In this document: piece by piece, positions 6,188 through 12,505 of the stretch
How positions within the stretch are numbered: position 1 is the stretch's first letter
Layout: each line of letters starts with the position of its first letter
Origin: an uncultured Lachnospiraceae bacterium
GTDB lineage: Bacteria > Bacillota > Clostridia > Lachnospirales > Lachnospiraceae
Direction of reading: 5' to 3'
DNA length: 12,505 nt
Assembly: GCA_946549155.1 (NCBI GenBank)
Contig: CAMNQN010000086.1
Span: 1 to 12,505 of the forward strand
Notes under the pieces: model-generated
Databases searched by the model: none
Told to the model about the DNA's origin: nothing
What the model saw: the letters and a program-made list of their open reading frames with translations, nothing else
Translations under genes and position numbers: made by a program

Positions 6188-7789
6188 TTGAGTAAAACAG
6201 GTGGTCTGACGGCTTGCGGCTATCGGTTCGGAAGCTGCCAAAGAAAGAAATTTAAAGGATATTCGCTGTATGATTACTTTGAATTATCCGAGTTTAGCCT
6301 TACCAACCGGCATGGAGATTTTCTGTTTACGGATTACTGGTTTGAATATCTTTGCAGACAGCAGCTCCTGGCCGGATATTCAAAGGAACAGTATGAGAAA
6401 GCAATGAGAAGCTATTTTCAGGAAAATCCATGGCTGTGGGAACTTACGAATGAGGAGCTTTATGAAAAAATAAAAGACAGACGGGGCCTGTTTTTCCAGG
6501 AAAGGAGGAGCAGGCGGGAAATAGAGGAAATGCTCCACAAAGAAAAGGTCCGGATACTGACAGAGAAAAGCCTGCCTGGGTATGGGAAGAGGATGGAGGA
6601 TGGGGGCGATGGAACGTGCGGTATCGATCAGCGAAGAATTTTGAAGCAGCTTCTGGGTGAAAAGAAGGTGGTGGTGATTGCCGTATGTGATCTCCGGTGG
6701 ATTCACAGAGCTGTCCGCAGGGCAAAAAAGCTTCAGGACAGCGGAAAAAAGGTATATCTGCTGTTGAAGGAAAAGTCGGATTCCGCTGTTTTTACGGCGG
6801 AAGAATTTAAAAAAATGGACTGCTTTAAGGATGTGCCGGAAAGGCCGCAGCTTCTGCTCTGCGAGGATGGCGGTTATGGACTGCGTTTTGACCGAATCCG
6901 GATTCCTAAGGATCTGTCCGAAGCCATTGCGGATTGTCAGGTTTTGCTTTTGGGCTTCGGGGAGGATGTTCTGTTATCTGTTCATGATCTGTCTGTTCCG
7001 TCTGTGATCTGTTCCCAGGCGGAGAGTGTTTATGCCAAATCTATTCTGAATACCTATGACGGGAATGCGGTTTCCACTGTTTATGTTCCAGAAGAATTTA
7101 ATATTTTTCCCTATGTTCCGGTGATAGAAGCGCCGGAAATTACCTATGCGCAGTATGCGCAGCTTGCAAAGGAGTACGGGACTGCCGTTTATCAGATGGA
7201 GCCGTCGGCACTTAGAAAACAGCAGCCAGAGTATTTTATCAATTTATTCAGCGACAGGCCCGGACAGGACGCCGGGTATTATCCGTGCAGCGGGCTGTCG
7301 GTGCGGGTTGAAACAGATCCGCCGGCTGGCATGACAGAAGGCGAGTGGGAAAATATGGAATGGTCGTTTGGCGGCGGAATGATGTTGATTGAGCGTTCAC
7401 AGTGCATTTTTTCCAGGGATCCGCTGGAGGCCTTCCGGCAGGAGGGCTGGCTTACACCGCTTTCCGTTCAGGCGCAGGAAAGCTCCGTGCATGACGAGAC
7501 GCAGCGCCATCCCCGGACAATGATCGGACTTTGCGGCGGCGGGCGCCTGTTTATTCTGGTGTTCTCCGGCAGAAGCAGGTTTATGCGCGGCGTTACTTAC
7601 CGGGAGGCCTGTACGCTGGCGATGCAGTACATACCGGATATCCAATACATGATATCTGTAGACGGCGGGGCGTCGTCGTTTCTTGGAATCGCGGGAAATG
7701 ACACGTTTATGGAACTCAGCTATCCGGTCTGTAATATAGAAAATGGAACAGGGACGGTGCGCAGGGTAAACAGTATTTTTATAGTTTAG
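6188..7789 (+). CDS. Protein with C-terminal NAGPA-like phosphodiester glycosidase domain
   Basis: The predicted 533-residue protein starts at TTG 6188, because AGGAG is well placed there and an upstream ATG at 6107 would overlap the ROK gene by 59 bases. The last 93 residues (about 441-533) match the C-terminal part of the NAGPA domain: HPRTMIGL, GRLFILVFSGRSRFMRGVTYREA, the conserved VDGGASS, and the final RRVNSIFIV. Family members cleave phosphodiester-linked sugars, for example GlcNAc-1-phospho-6-mannose. The preceding FGGGMMLIERSQCIF may belong to the same domain; the usual early NG-FF segment is not recognised. Residues 1-400 are not identified; a VVVIAVCDLRW stretch followed by KKVYLLLKEK may be Rossmann-like. 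There is no signal peptide or membrane helix, unlike many secreted NAGPA proteins, so it may act in the cytosol. It lies 22 bases after the ROK gene and 20 before the phosphohexomutase gene. The enzymatic role is inference. Confidence 0.7.
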   Translation: MSKTGGLTACGYRFGSCQRKKFKGYSLYDYFELSEFSLTNRHGDFLFTDYWFEYLCRQQLLAGYSKEQYEKAMRSYFQENPWLWELTNEELYEKIKDRRGLFFQERRSRREIEEMLHKEKVRILTEKSLPGYGKRMEDGGDGTCGIDQRRILKQLLGEKKVVVIAVCDLRWIHRAVRRAKKLQDSGKKVYLLLKEKSDSAVFTAEEFKKMDCFKDVPERPQLLLCEDGGYGLRFDRIRIPKDLSEAIADCQVLLLGFGEDVLLSVHDLSVPSVICSQAESVYAKSILNTYDGNAVSTVYVPEEFNIFPYVPVIEAPEITYAQYAQLAKEYGTAVYQMEPSALRKQQPEYFINLFSDRPGQDAGYYPCSGLSVRVETDPPAGMTEGEWENMEWSFGGGMMLIERSQCIFSRDPLEAFRQEGWLTPLSVQAQESSVHDETQRHPRTMIGLCGGGRLFILVFSGRSRFMRGVTYREACTLAMQYIPDIQYMISVDGGASSFLGIAGNDTFMELSYPVCNIENGTGTVRRVNSIFIV

Positions 7790-7809
7790 ATAAATTGGGA
7801 GGAAATACG

Positions 7810-9279
7810 GTGACAGATACGATAACAGTGCGAAGCACATCCAGGATGGGGTGCGCCGGGGAAATAAAATTTGGGACAGGCGGTTGGAGAGCCGTCATCG
7901 GTGATGAGTTTACGCGCCGGAACATCCGGCTTCTGGCAAAGGCCCTTTCTATGAAAATGAGGGATAAGGGAGTCGGGGACGAAGGAATTGTATTGGGATA
8001 TGACCGGCGTTTTCTCTCGAAGGAAGCGGTTATGTGGGCCTGCGAGGTGTTTGCGGCGGAGGGAATCTGCTGCCGGTTTGTGAATCGCTCCGCACCGACA
8101 CCGCTTATTATGTACTATGTGGAAAAGCACCGGCTGCATTACGGACTGATGGTGACGGCGAGCCATAATCCGGCAATTTATAATGGCTTCAAATTGTTCA
8201 CTTATGGAGGGAGCGATGCGGACGAAACGCAGACGAGGGAACTGGAAGCCTACATAGTAAAGGCGGAGCAGACACAGGAGATTTTGTGGATTGATTATGA
8301 GAGGGCGAAGGAAGCGGGGCTTGTGACAGAGTTTTACCCGCTCAACGAGTATCTCGACAGTATCATTGCAAACATCAATATGCAGGCAATCCGTGACCGG
8401 GGACTGCATATCGTTCTCGATCCGATGTATGGCGTCAGCCAGACTTCCATAAAGATGATCCTTTCGACAGCGCGGTGTGAGCTTGATTAGATCCATGAGA
8501 GCCACGATACTCTGTTTGGCCGCAGGATGCCGGCACCAAACAGGGAAGCTCTGACAGAGCTGCGAACGTACGTAACAGAAAGAAATTGCGATCTGGGCAT
8601 TGCCACGGACGGTGACGCGGACCGGATCGGTGTGGTTGACGACAGAGGAAGATACCTTCATGCCAATGATATACTGGCGCTTCTGTATTATTATCTGCTG
8701 GAGTATCGGGGATGGAAGGGCGCGGTGGTGCGGAATGTGGCAACGACGCATCTGCTGGATCGTATGGCACAGGCATTTGGAGAGAAATGCTATGAGGTGC
8801 CGGTGGGGTTTAAGCACATATCGGCGAAAATGCAGGAGACGGGCGCACTCATCGGAGGAGAATCCTCCGGCGGCTTGACTGTCCGCGGGCATATTAACGG
8901 AAAAGACGGAATCTATGCGTCTGCCATGCTCGTCGAGATGATCGCAGTCAGCGGAAAAAAGCTTTCCGGGCTGGCAGACGAGATCCGTCAGAAATTTGGG
9001 AAAAGTTATATGGAGGAACGTTCCTATCGGTTTTCGGAGGAGAAAAAAAGGGAGCTGGAGAAGCTTTTGTTTAAAGAAAAGCGGATTCCGGACTTTGACG
9101 CCGCACCAGAGCGGGTATCGTATCTGGATGGATGCAAGGTTTACTTCAAAAACGGAGGCTGGATTATCGCGCGGTTTTCCGGGACAGAACCGCTTCTGCG
9201 GATATTCTGTGAGATGGAGGAAGCCCAGGATGCGAAACGAATGTGCGATATGTTTGAAGCATTTCTTTGTCTGCCCTGA
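7810..9279 (+). pseudogene. Phosphoglucomutase/phosphomannomutase with an in-frame amber codon
   Basis: The 490-codon frame encodes an alpha-D-phosphohexomutase, which interconverts sugar 1- and 6-phosphates in the cytosol. All landmarks are present: GTGGWRAVIGDEF near the N-terminus, the phosphoserine loop TASHNP (Ser118), the Mg-binding DGDADR (267-272), the sugar-binding GGESSGG and the phosphate-binding FSGTEPLLR. One TAG (8488-8490, codon 227) interrupts it between CELD and IHESHDTLFGRRMPAPN; the frame is the same on both sides, with no insertion or deletion. The start is the GTG at 7810, seven bases after GGGAGG. The ATG at 8527 after the stop has no ribosome-binding site, so independent translation of the second half is unlikely. 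The neighbouring genes at 7787-7789 and 11126-11128 end in TAG, which argues against general amber recoding. The two halves may also be seen annotated as separate genes (7810-8490 and 8527-9279). Confidence 0.85.
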
Positions 9280-9355
9280 AAGTGACGGATAAGGGGAATA
9301 GTTTATCCCTGCGGCCCATATATTGAAGGAAAAAGGATAGTGGGACGGAAAAAAG

Positions 9356-11128
9356 ATGCCGGATTACAGACGTTTTATCGCGTATTTTTATGAGTACATA
9401 GATGGAAGCCGCCAGAGAAACGCAGGTTTTGTGAAAGTGGAGCAAAGAGGAGGCGTCTGGCGGATTGCACTGCAGCTGAAGGGCCGGCGGTGGCCGGAGG
9501 AAGGGCTGGAGATTTACGGATACCGGGAGGGAAAAGAGGAGTATTCCATTGAGCGGCTGGTGAAGGGGTACCCGCAGCGGGACTGCCTGATCCAGAAATT
9601 TCAACTGCCGGAGGAATGGACAGACCGGGAGGGAAAACGGTTCGGGGAGCTGGACGGGATGTGGATTCCCTGCGGGGAAAAGCGATATTTCCTTTCCCAG
9701 TGGGGAGAGGGGGAAGCAAAGACAGAGAAGCTGCGGGCGGCGCAGGAAAGGGGCAGGATGAAACTGCCGGAGGAGAGGCGGATCGCACCTGGAAAGGGAG
9801 CAGAGCCTTCCGAACCTAAGCTGCCGAGCGAGCAGGAGAAGTCGTCGGAGGCCGCCGCCGCGGCTGGCGGGCAGGAGAAGCCGTCGGAGGCCGCCGCAAC
9901 GGCTGGCGGGCAAGAGAAGCCGTCGGAGGCCGCTGCAATGGCCGGCAGGCAGGAGAAGCCGTCGGAAGCCGTCGCCGCGGCTGGCGAGCAGGAGAAGTCA
10001 TCGGAGGCCGCCGCAGCGGCTGGCGAGCAGGAGAAGCCGTCGGGGGCCGCGGCCGCGGCTGGCGGGCAAGAGAAGTCATCGGAGGCCGCCGCCGCGGCTG
10101 GCGAGCAGGAGAAGCCGTCGGAGGCCGCCGCAACGGCTGGCGAGCAGGAGAAGCCGTCGGAGGCCGCCGCAGCGGCTGGTGTGCAGGAGAGGCTGACGGA
10201 GTCTGGAGCAATGGCTGATGAGCAAGGGAAGGAGAGAACGGAAGAGAATCAAGCGCAGTCCGAAATGGGGACGGGCGCTTCGGGTACGGAGCTGTCAGAA
10301 GGAAGGGCCGAGAAAGGGGAAACATCGGAGGCGATGACTGACGGCTTGACAGAAAGCAGGAAGGAAGGCCTGGAGGGAATCGGGACGAAGGAAGCAGAGG
10401 GAAAGGCGAAGCCGGAAAAGAAGCAGGGCGCAGAACAGGCCCTGGATAGCGAGCTCCGGGAAAGCAGGAGGGATGCGGAAGAAGGGCACGAAACAGAGCA
10501 GGTTTTTCCTCTGCGTTCAGAGCGGAAACCTGTCTGGGAGGATGCTGTCAGGCTGCATCGGGAGCCGCAGGAGTGTTTGGAGGATATGAAACGGGTCCTG
10601 GATAAGAAGCAGATGGATTTTCGTAAAGTGGAGAGCGCAGCGGAGGATACTGTCCGGGACGATAAGCTTTTAGAACAGGCGGAAATCCCATCGTCAGAAA
10701 ATGACAGGACGGAAAACCGGAATGCAGCGCAGGGCCGCCAGGAAGCTGAGCAGAACCGTCAGAAATCAGCACAGGATCGCAGGGTGACACCGCAGAAGCA
10801 GGATGCTGCCTGGGAAGTGCTGCAAAGCCGCCATCCGGTGCTGTATCCACTGGAGCATAAGGAGTATGCCTGCGTAGGAATTTGCCCCGGAGATGTGATG
10901 TGGCTTGGGCAGCAGGGCTGGCCTGTGGGAAAGAACAGTTTTCTGATGCAGGGCTTTTTGCGCTATCGCCATCTCCTGCTGGGAAGAAGGGAGGATGGCG
11001 GCTATATCCTGGGGGTCCCAGGCAATGAAGACGCTCAGACGAAAAAAAATGCCCGGGCCTTCGGGTACGGAGCATTCGAGAAGGCCGGACAGGAGGGCTT
11101 TGGATACTGGTGCCGGGAAATCCGATAG
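9356..11128 (+). CDS. Repeat-containing protein of unknown function
   Basis: The 590-residue protein has three parts. The N-terminal 120 residues (YRRFIAYFYEY, AGFVKVEQRGGVWRIALQLKG, WIPCGEKRYFLSQW) form a compact, conserved-looking domain rich in aromatics. The middle (about 130-490) is low complexity: nine near-identical 13-residue units, then a charged Glu/Lys/Arg/Gln-rich stretch. The C-terminal 105 residues (VLYPLEHKEYACVGICPGDV, GKNSFLMQGFLRYRHLLLG, GYILGVPG, FGYWCREIR) look like a second folded domain. The arrangement resembles an uncharacterised Lachnospiraceae family, possibly the one named DUF6128, but I cannot confirm this. There is no signal peptide or membrane helix. The ribosome-binding site is weak (GGGACGG about nine bases before the ATG). 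The gene is 76 bases downstream of the mutase gene, and whether it belongs to that transcript is unclear. Confidence 0.75.
   Translation: MPDYRRFIAYFYEYIDGSRQRNAGFVKVEQRGGVWRIALQLKGRRWPEEGLEIYGYREGKEEYSIERLVKGYPQRDCLIQKFQLPEEWTDREGKRFGELDGMWIPCGEKRYFLSQWGEGEAKTEKLRAAQERGRMKLPEERRIAPGKGAEPSEPKLPSEQEKSSEAAAAAGGQEKPSEAAATAGGQEKPSEAAAMAGRQEKPSEAVAAAGEQEKSSEAAAAAGEQEKPSGAAAAAGGQEKSSEAAAAAGEQEKPSEAAATAGEQEKPSEAAAAAGVQERLTESGAMADEQGKERTEENQAQSEMGTGASGTELSEGRAEKGETSEAMTDGLTESRKEGLEGIGTKEAEGKAKPEKKQGAEQALDSELRESRRDAEEGHETEQVFPLRSERKPVWEDAVRLHREPQECLEDMKRVLDKKQMDFRKVESAAEDTVRDDKLLEQAEIPSSENDRTENRNAAQGRQEAEQNRQKSAQDRRVTPQKQDAAWEVLQSRHPVLYPLEHKEYACVGICPGDVMWLGQQGWPVGKNSFLMQGFLRYRHLLLGRREDGGYILGVPGNEDAQTKKNARAFGYGAFEKAGQEGFGYWCREIR
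9833..10222 (+). repeat. 39-bp tandem repeat array inside the coding sequence
   Basis: Nine consecutive 39-bp units (9833-10183) encode variants of QEKPSEAAAAAGG; a tenth (10184-10222, QERLTESGAMADE) is degenerate. All units keep the reading frame. Differences fall mainly at a few codons (P/S at position 4, the last Ala/Thr/Met, and the closing Gly/Glu/Arg/Val). Such an array can gain or lose units by slippage without a frameshift. Confidence 0.9.
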
Positions 11129-11149
11129 GAGGTCAGAGCGGCGGGAAGC

Positions 11150-11899
11150 TTATTCCGCAATGCCTCTCAATTTGGCGGAAGGAATGGAGGGCAGCACAAG
11201 GTTCAAAAAGCCCTTCATTTCTTCCGGTGAGAAGGCGGACAGGAGCGGCTGTTTGGCCTGCCCGTCTGGAATTTGGCCGGAAAGCCGCTGCTGCTCCAGC
11301 AGCAAAATATGTTCGGAGTCCTGGTAGGACTGCAGAAAGTAGCGCTTCGCTCCGGCGATCCACAGCGCGATATCCAGGAAATCTCCGGGCGTATGCAGGC
11401 CCTTAACCACGGTGGTGCGAAATTCGTATTCGATGTCGGAGGTCATGAGAAACTCAATGGTTTCCTGGAGCTTTTCCAGGGAGAGCTCCGGGCATCCGCT
11501 GGCGGCGGGATAGTGGGAACGGGATCCTTTGATGTCCATGGCCACATAATCAATAAGCCCCGCCTGATACAGCTCTTTCACCATGGAGGGATGGGTACCG
11601 TTGGTGTCCAGCTTGATCTGATAGCCCAGCCCTTTGATTGCTTCCGCCAACCGGGGCAGGTCGGGAGACAGCGTAGGTTCGCCCCCGGTAATACAGACCC
11701 CGGTCAAAATTCCCCGGCGCTTTCGCAGGAAGGAAAGGACCTCCTCCTCCGGGATCACCGGCTCCGCCTGGGGATTTAATACCAGACTGCCGTTTTGGCA
11801 GAAGGGGCAGCGGAAATTGCAGCTTCCGGTGAAAAGTACCGCTGCCAGGTGCTCCGGATAATCCAGGAGAGTCAGTTTTTGTAAGCCGTGAATGAGCAT
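11150..11899 (-). CDS. nrdG: Anaerobic ribonucleoside-triphosphate reductase activating protein (radical SAM)
   Basis: The 249-residue radical-SAM activase has the [4Fe-4S] cluster motif CNFRCPFC (CxxxCxxC; Cys27, 31, 34), the SAM-binding ITGGEPTL (about 70-77), and the typical opening MLIHGLQKLTLLDYP. The family uses SAM cleavage to place a glycyl radical on the class III ribonucleotide reductase NrdD, allowing deoxynucleotide synthesis without oxygen. The length and opening fit the stand-alone NrdG2-type subfamily better than pyruvate formate-lyase activase, but the substrate cannot be proved here; no nrdD lies in the window. The ATG at 11899 is preferred because AGGA lies eight bases upstream; an ATG at 11908 would be only about one base from that site. 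The gene converges on the repeat-protein gene with a gap of 21 bases and no clear terminator between. Confidence 0.85.
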   Translation of the reverse strand: MLIHGLQKLTLLDYPEHLAAVLFTGSCNFRCPFCQNGSLVLNPQAEPVIPEEEVLSFLRKRRGILTGVCITGGEPTLSPDLPRLAEAIKGLGYQIKLDTNGTHPSMVKELYQAGLIDYVAMDIKGSRSHYPAASGCPELSLEKLQETIEFLMTSDIEYEFRTTVVKGLHTPGDFLDIALWIAGAKRYFLQSYQDSEHILLLEQQRLSGQIPDGQAKQPLLSAFSPEEMKGFLNLVLPSIPSAKLRGIAE

Positions 11900-11929
11900 G
11901 GGGGTCATCCTTTCCGTTGGTTTTCATTT

Positions 11930-11958
11930 ATCATACCACCGGCCGACCGGAAATACAA
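11930..11958 (-). promoter_or_regulatory. Promoter of the radical-SAM activase gene
   Basis: On the minus strand, TTGTAT (11958-11953) and TATGAT (11935-11930) are 17 bp apart, putting the transcription start near 11923, about 24 bases before the ATG. The end of palindromic repeat copy 3 lies 16 bp upstream of the -35 box. Confidence 0.55.
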
Positions 11959-11974
11959 CAGGATGGCGGTTTTA

Positions 11975-12280
11975 TTCGTGTTTTGTTAACTACCCGGACG
12001 CAGGAAGGGAAAGCGCGGAGCCGCCCCTGTCATCTGGAAAACTGCTTCGAATACCAAGAAAATCTAAGATGGAGCCGAGTCCGAATTTGGGGCACCGAGT
12101 CAATTCGCCGGGAAATCCTGATGATTTCCCAGCTCAGTGACTCTGGGTCGGCAGTCTTGAGGACTGCCAACCCTCCCCAAATTCGGGCTCGGCTCCATCC
12201 AAGATTTTCTATGGTATTCTGCGCAATGTTTTCCAGATGACAGGGTCGGCTCCGCGCTTTCCCTTCCTGCTGTTCTTGGT
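11975..12280 (+). repeat. Palindromic repeat, copy 3 (complete)
   Basis: This is the complete copy, about 300 bp. The outer arms 12000-12042 and 12228-12270 pair at 42 of 43 positions. The middle arms 12049-12092 and 12175-12219 pair almost throughout (GGAGCCGAG / CTCGGCTCC, GAATTTGGGG / CCCCAAATTC). The apex carries two hairpins: A (GAGTCA 12097-12102 with TGACTC 12138-12143, enclosing GGGAAATC / GATTTCCC at 12110-12130) and B (GGCAGTC / GACTGCC at 12150-12168). It begins with TTCGTGTTTTGTTAA. Reading frames of 65-107 residues cross it on both strands but follow the palindrome and have no ribosome-binding sites. It may encode a structured RNA, be a non-autonomous mobile element, or act as a roadblock or terminator; sequence alone does not decide. 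Confidence 0.85.
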
Positions 12281-12505
12281 AAGCTATACAATATCACGCG
12301 GAATGTGATACCCTAACCCCCAAATATCCGATTTGCACAAATTAATATGGTAGTCACAAACAGAAACTTTTATATTCAGCGCTTGCATCATTCCGTTATC
12401 AACTTACGCAGGCTACCTTTTTGTCGCTTAGTATGCCACATTTTGCGTGATTCTGTAAATTCAGCCAGAAAACAGCAGGAAGAGGCGGGCGCACAGGGCC
12501 ACAAG
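12281..12505. other. Intergenic stretch with no recognised feature
   Basis: This 225-base, more AT-rich stretch after repeat copy 3 has no open frame with a ribosome-binding site, no convincing promoter pair, no tRNA and no clear hairpin. It may hold the upstream region of a gene beyond the window. Confidence 0.5.

Noticed and set aside
8488..8490. Pyrrolysine or other programmed amber recoding
   Set aside because: TAG is used as a normal stop by adjacent genes, and no suppressor tRNA or recoding structure is visible; a nonsense mutation or sequencing error is simpler.
7786..8892. 368-residue open frame on the minus strand
   Set aside because: It lies wholly antisense to the phosphohexomutase, whose plus-strand product has every family motif; the antisense product is Cys/His/Arg-rich with no recognisable domain.
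9287..9310. GGATAA / TTATCC hairpin as a terminator after the mutase gene
   Set aside because: Only six pairs, no following T-run.
9833..10222. Possible CRISPR array
   Set aside because: The 39-bp units are directly contiguous with no spacers, and encode an in-frame peptide repeat.
9816..10325. 169-residue Pro/Arg-rich minus-strand frame
   Set aside because: It is the antisense reading of the 39-bp tandem array; a repeat with no stops on one strand readily gives an open frame on the other.
11892..12297. Open frames of 65-107 residues on both strands across repeat copy 3
   Set aside because: They follow the palindrome, so similar peptides appear on both strands; no ribosome-binding sites; equivalent frames in the other copies are broken.

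Overview
The window looks like chromosomal DNA of an anaerobic Firmicute, most likely a Lachnospiraceae/Clostridium cluster XIVa-type gut bacterium. The evidence is strong AGGAGG ribosome-binding sites, consensus -35/-10 promoters, an RsgI-like anti-sigma protein with PepSY domains, a class III (anaerobic) ribonucleotide reductase activase, and an unplaced repeat-rich protein of a type I associate with Lachnospiraceae. This assignment is inference from gene content; there is no rRNA or tRNA marker in the window.

Layout. (1) 1-199: part of a long palindromic repeat, cut by the window edge. (2) 298-2975, plus strand: an ECF-type sigma factor, its membrane anti-sigma partner with a probable Asn-Pro self-cleavage site and two PepSY domains, and a secreted Ig-like/coiled-coil protein, closed by a strong bidirectional terminator. 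(3) 3090-4292, minus strand: an RlmI-type 23S rRNA methyltransferase with its own promoter. (4) 4368-4991: a scar made of a truncated palindromic repeat, an internal fragment of a cation:proton antiporter, and the 3' end of a sugar ABC-transporter permease. (5) 5023-9279, plus strand: a tightly spaced carbohydrate cluster with a ROK regulator, a protein with a C-terminal phosphodiester-glycosidase (NAGPA-like) domain, and a phosphohexomutase interrupted by one in-frame amber codon. (6) 9356-11128: a 590-residue protein with a 39-bp/13-residue tandem repeat between two conserved-looking ends. (7) 11150-11899, minus strand: a radical-SAM activase. (8) 11975-12280: a complete copy of the palindromic repeat, followed by about 225 bases with no recognisable feature.

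How the genes fit together. The sigma/anti-sigma pair is a self-contained envelope-sensing module. The permease stub, ROK regulator, NAGPA-like protein and phosphohexomutase are what is left of a sugar uptake and processing operon. Its upstream end has been lost by rearrangement and one enzyme carries a nonsense codon, so the locus appears to be decaying.

The least explained item is the palindromic repeat family (three copies). It has a long outer stem and two inner hairpins. Two base-pair exchanges between copies are compensatory. A 27-nt segment in the outer arm has constant length but differs in sequence between copies. In all three copies the same end faces the promoter of the neighbouring gene. 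No complete new defence or mobile system is visible in the window.
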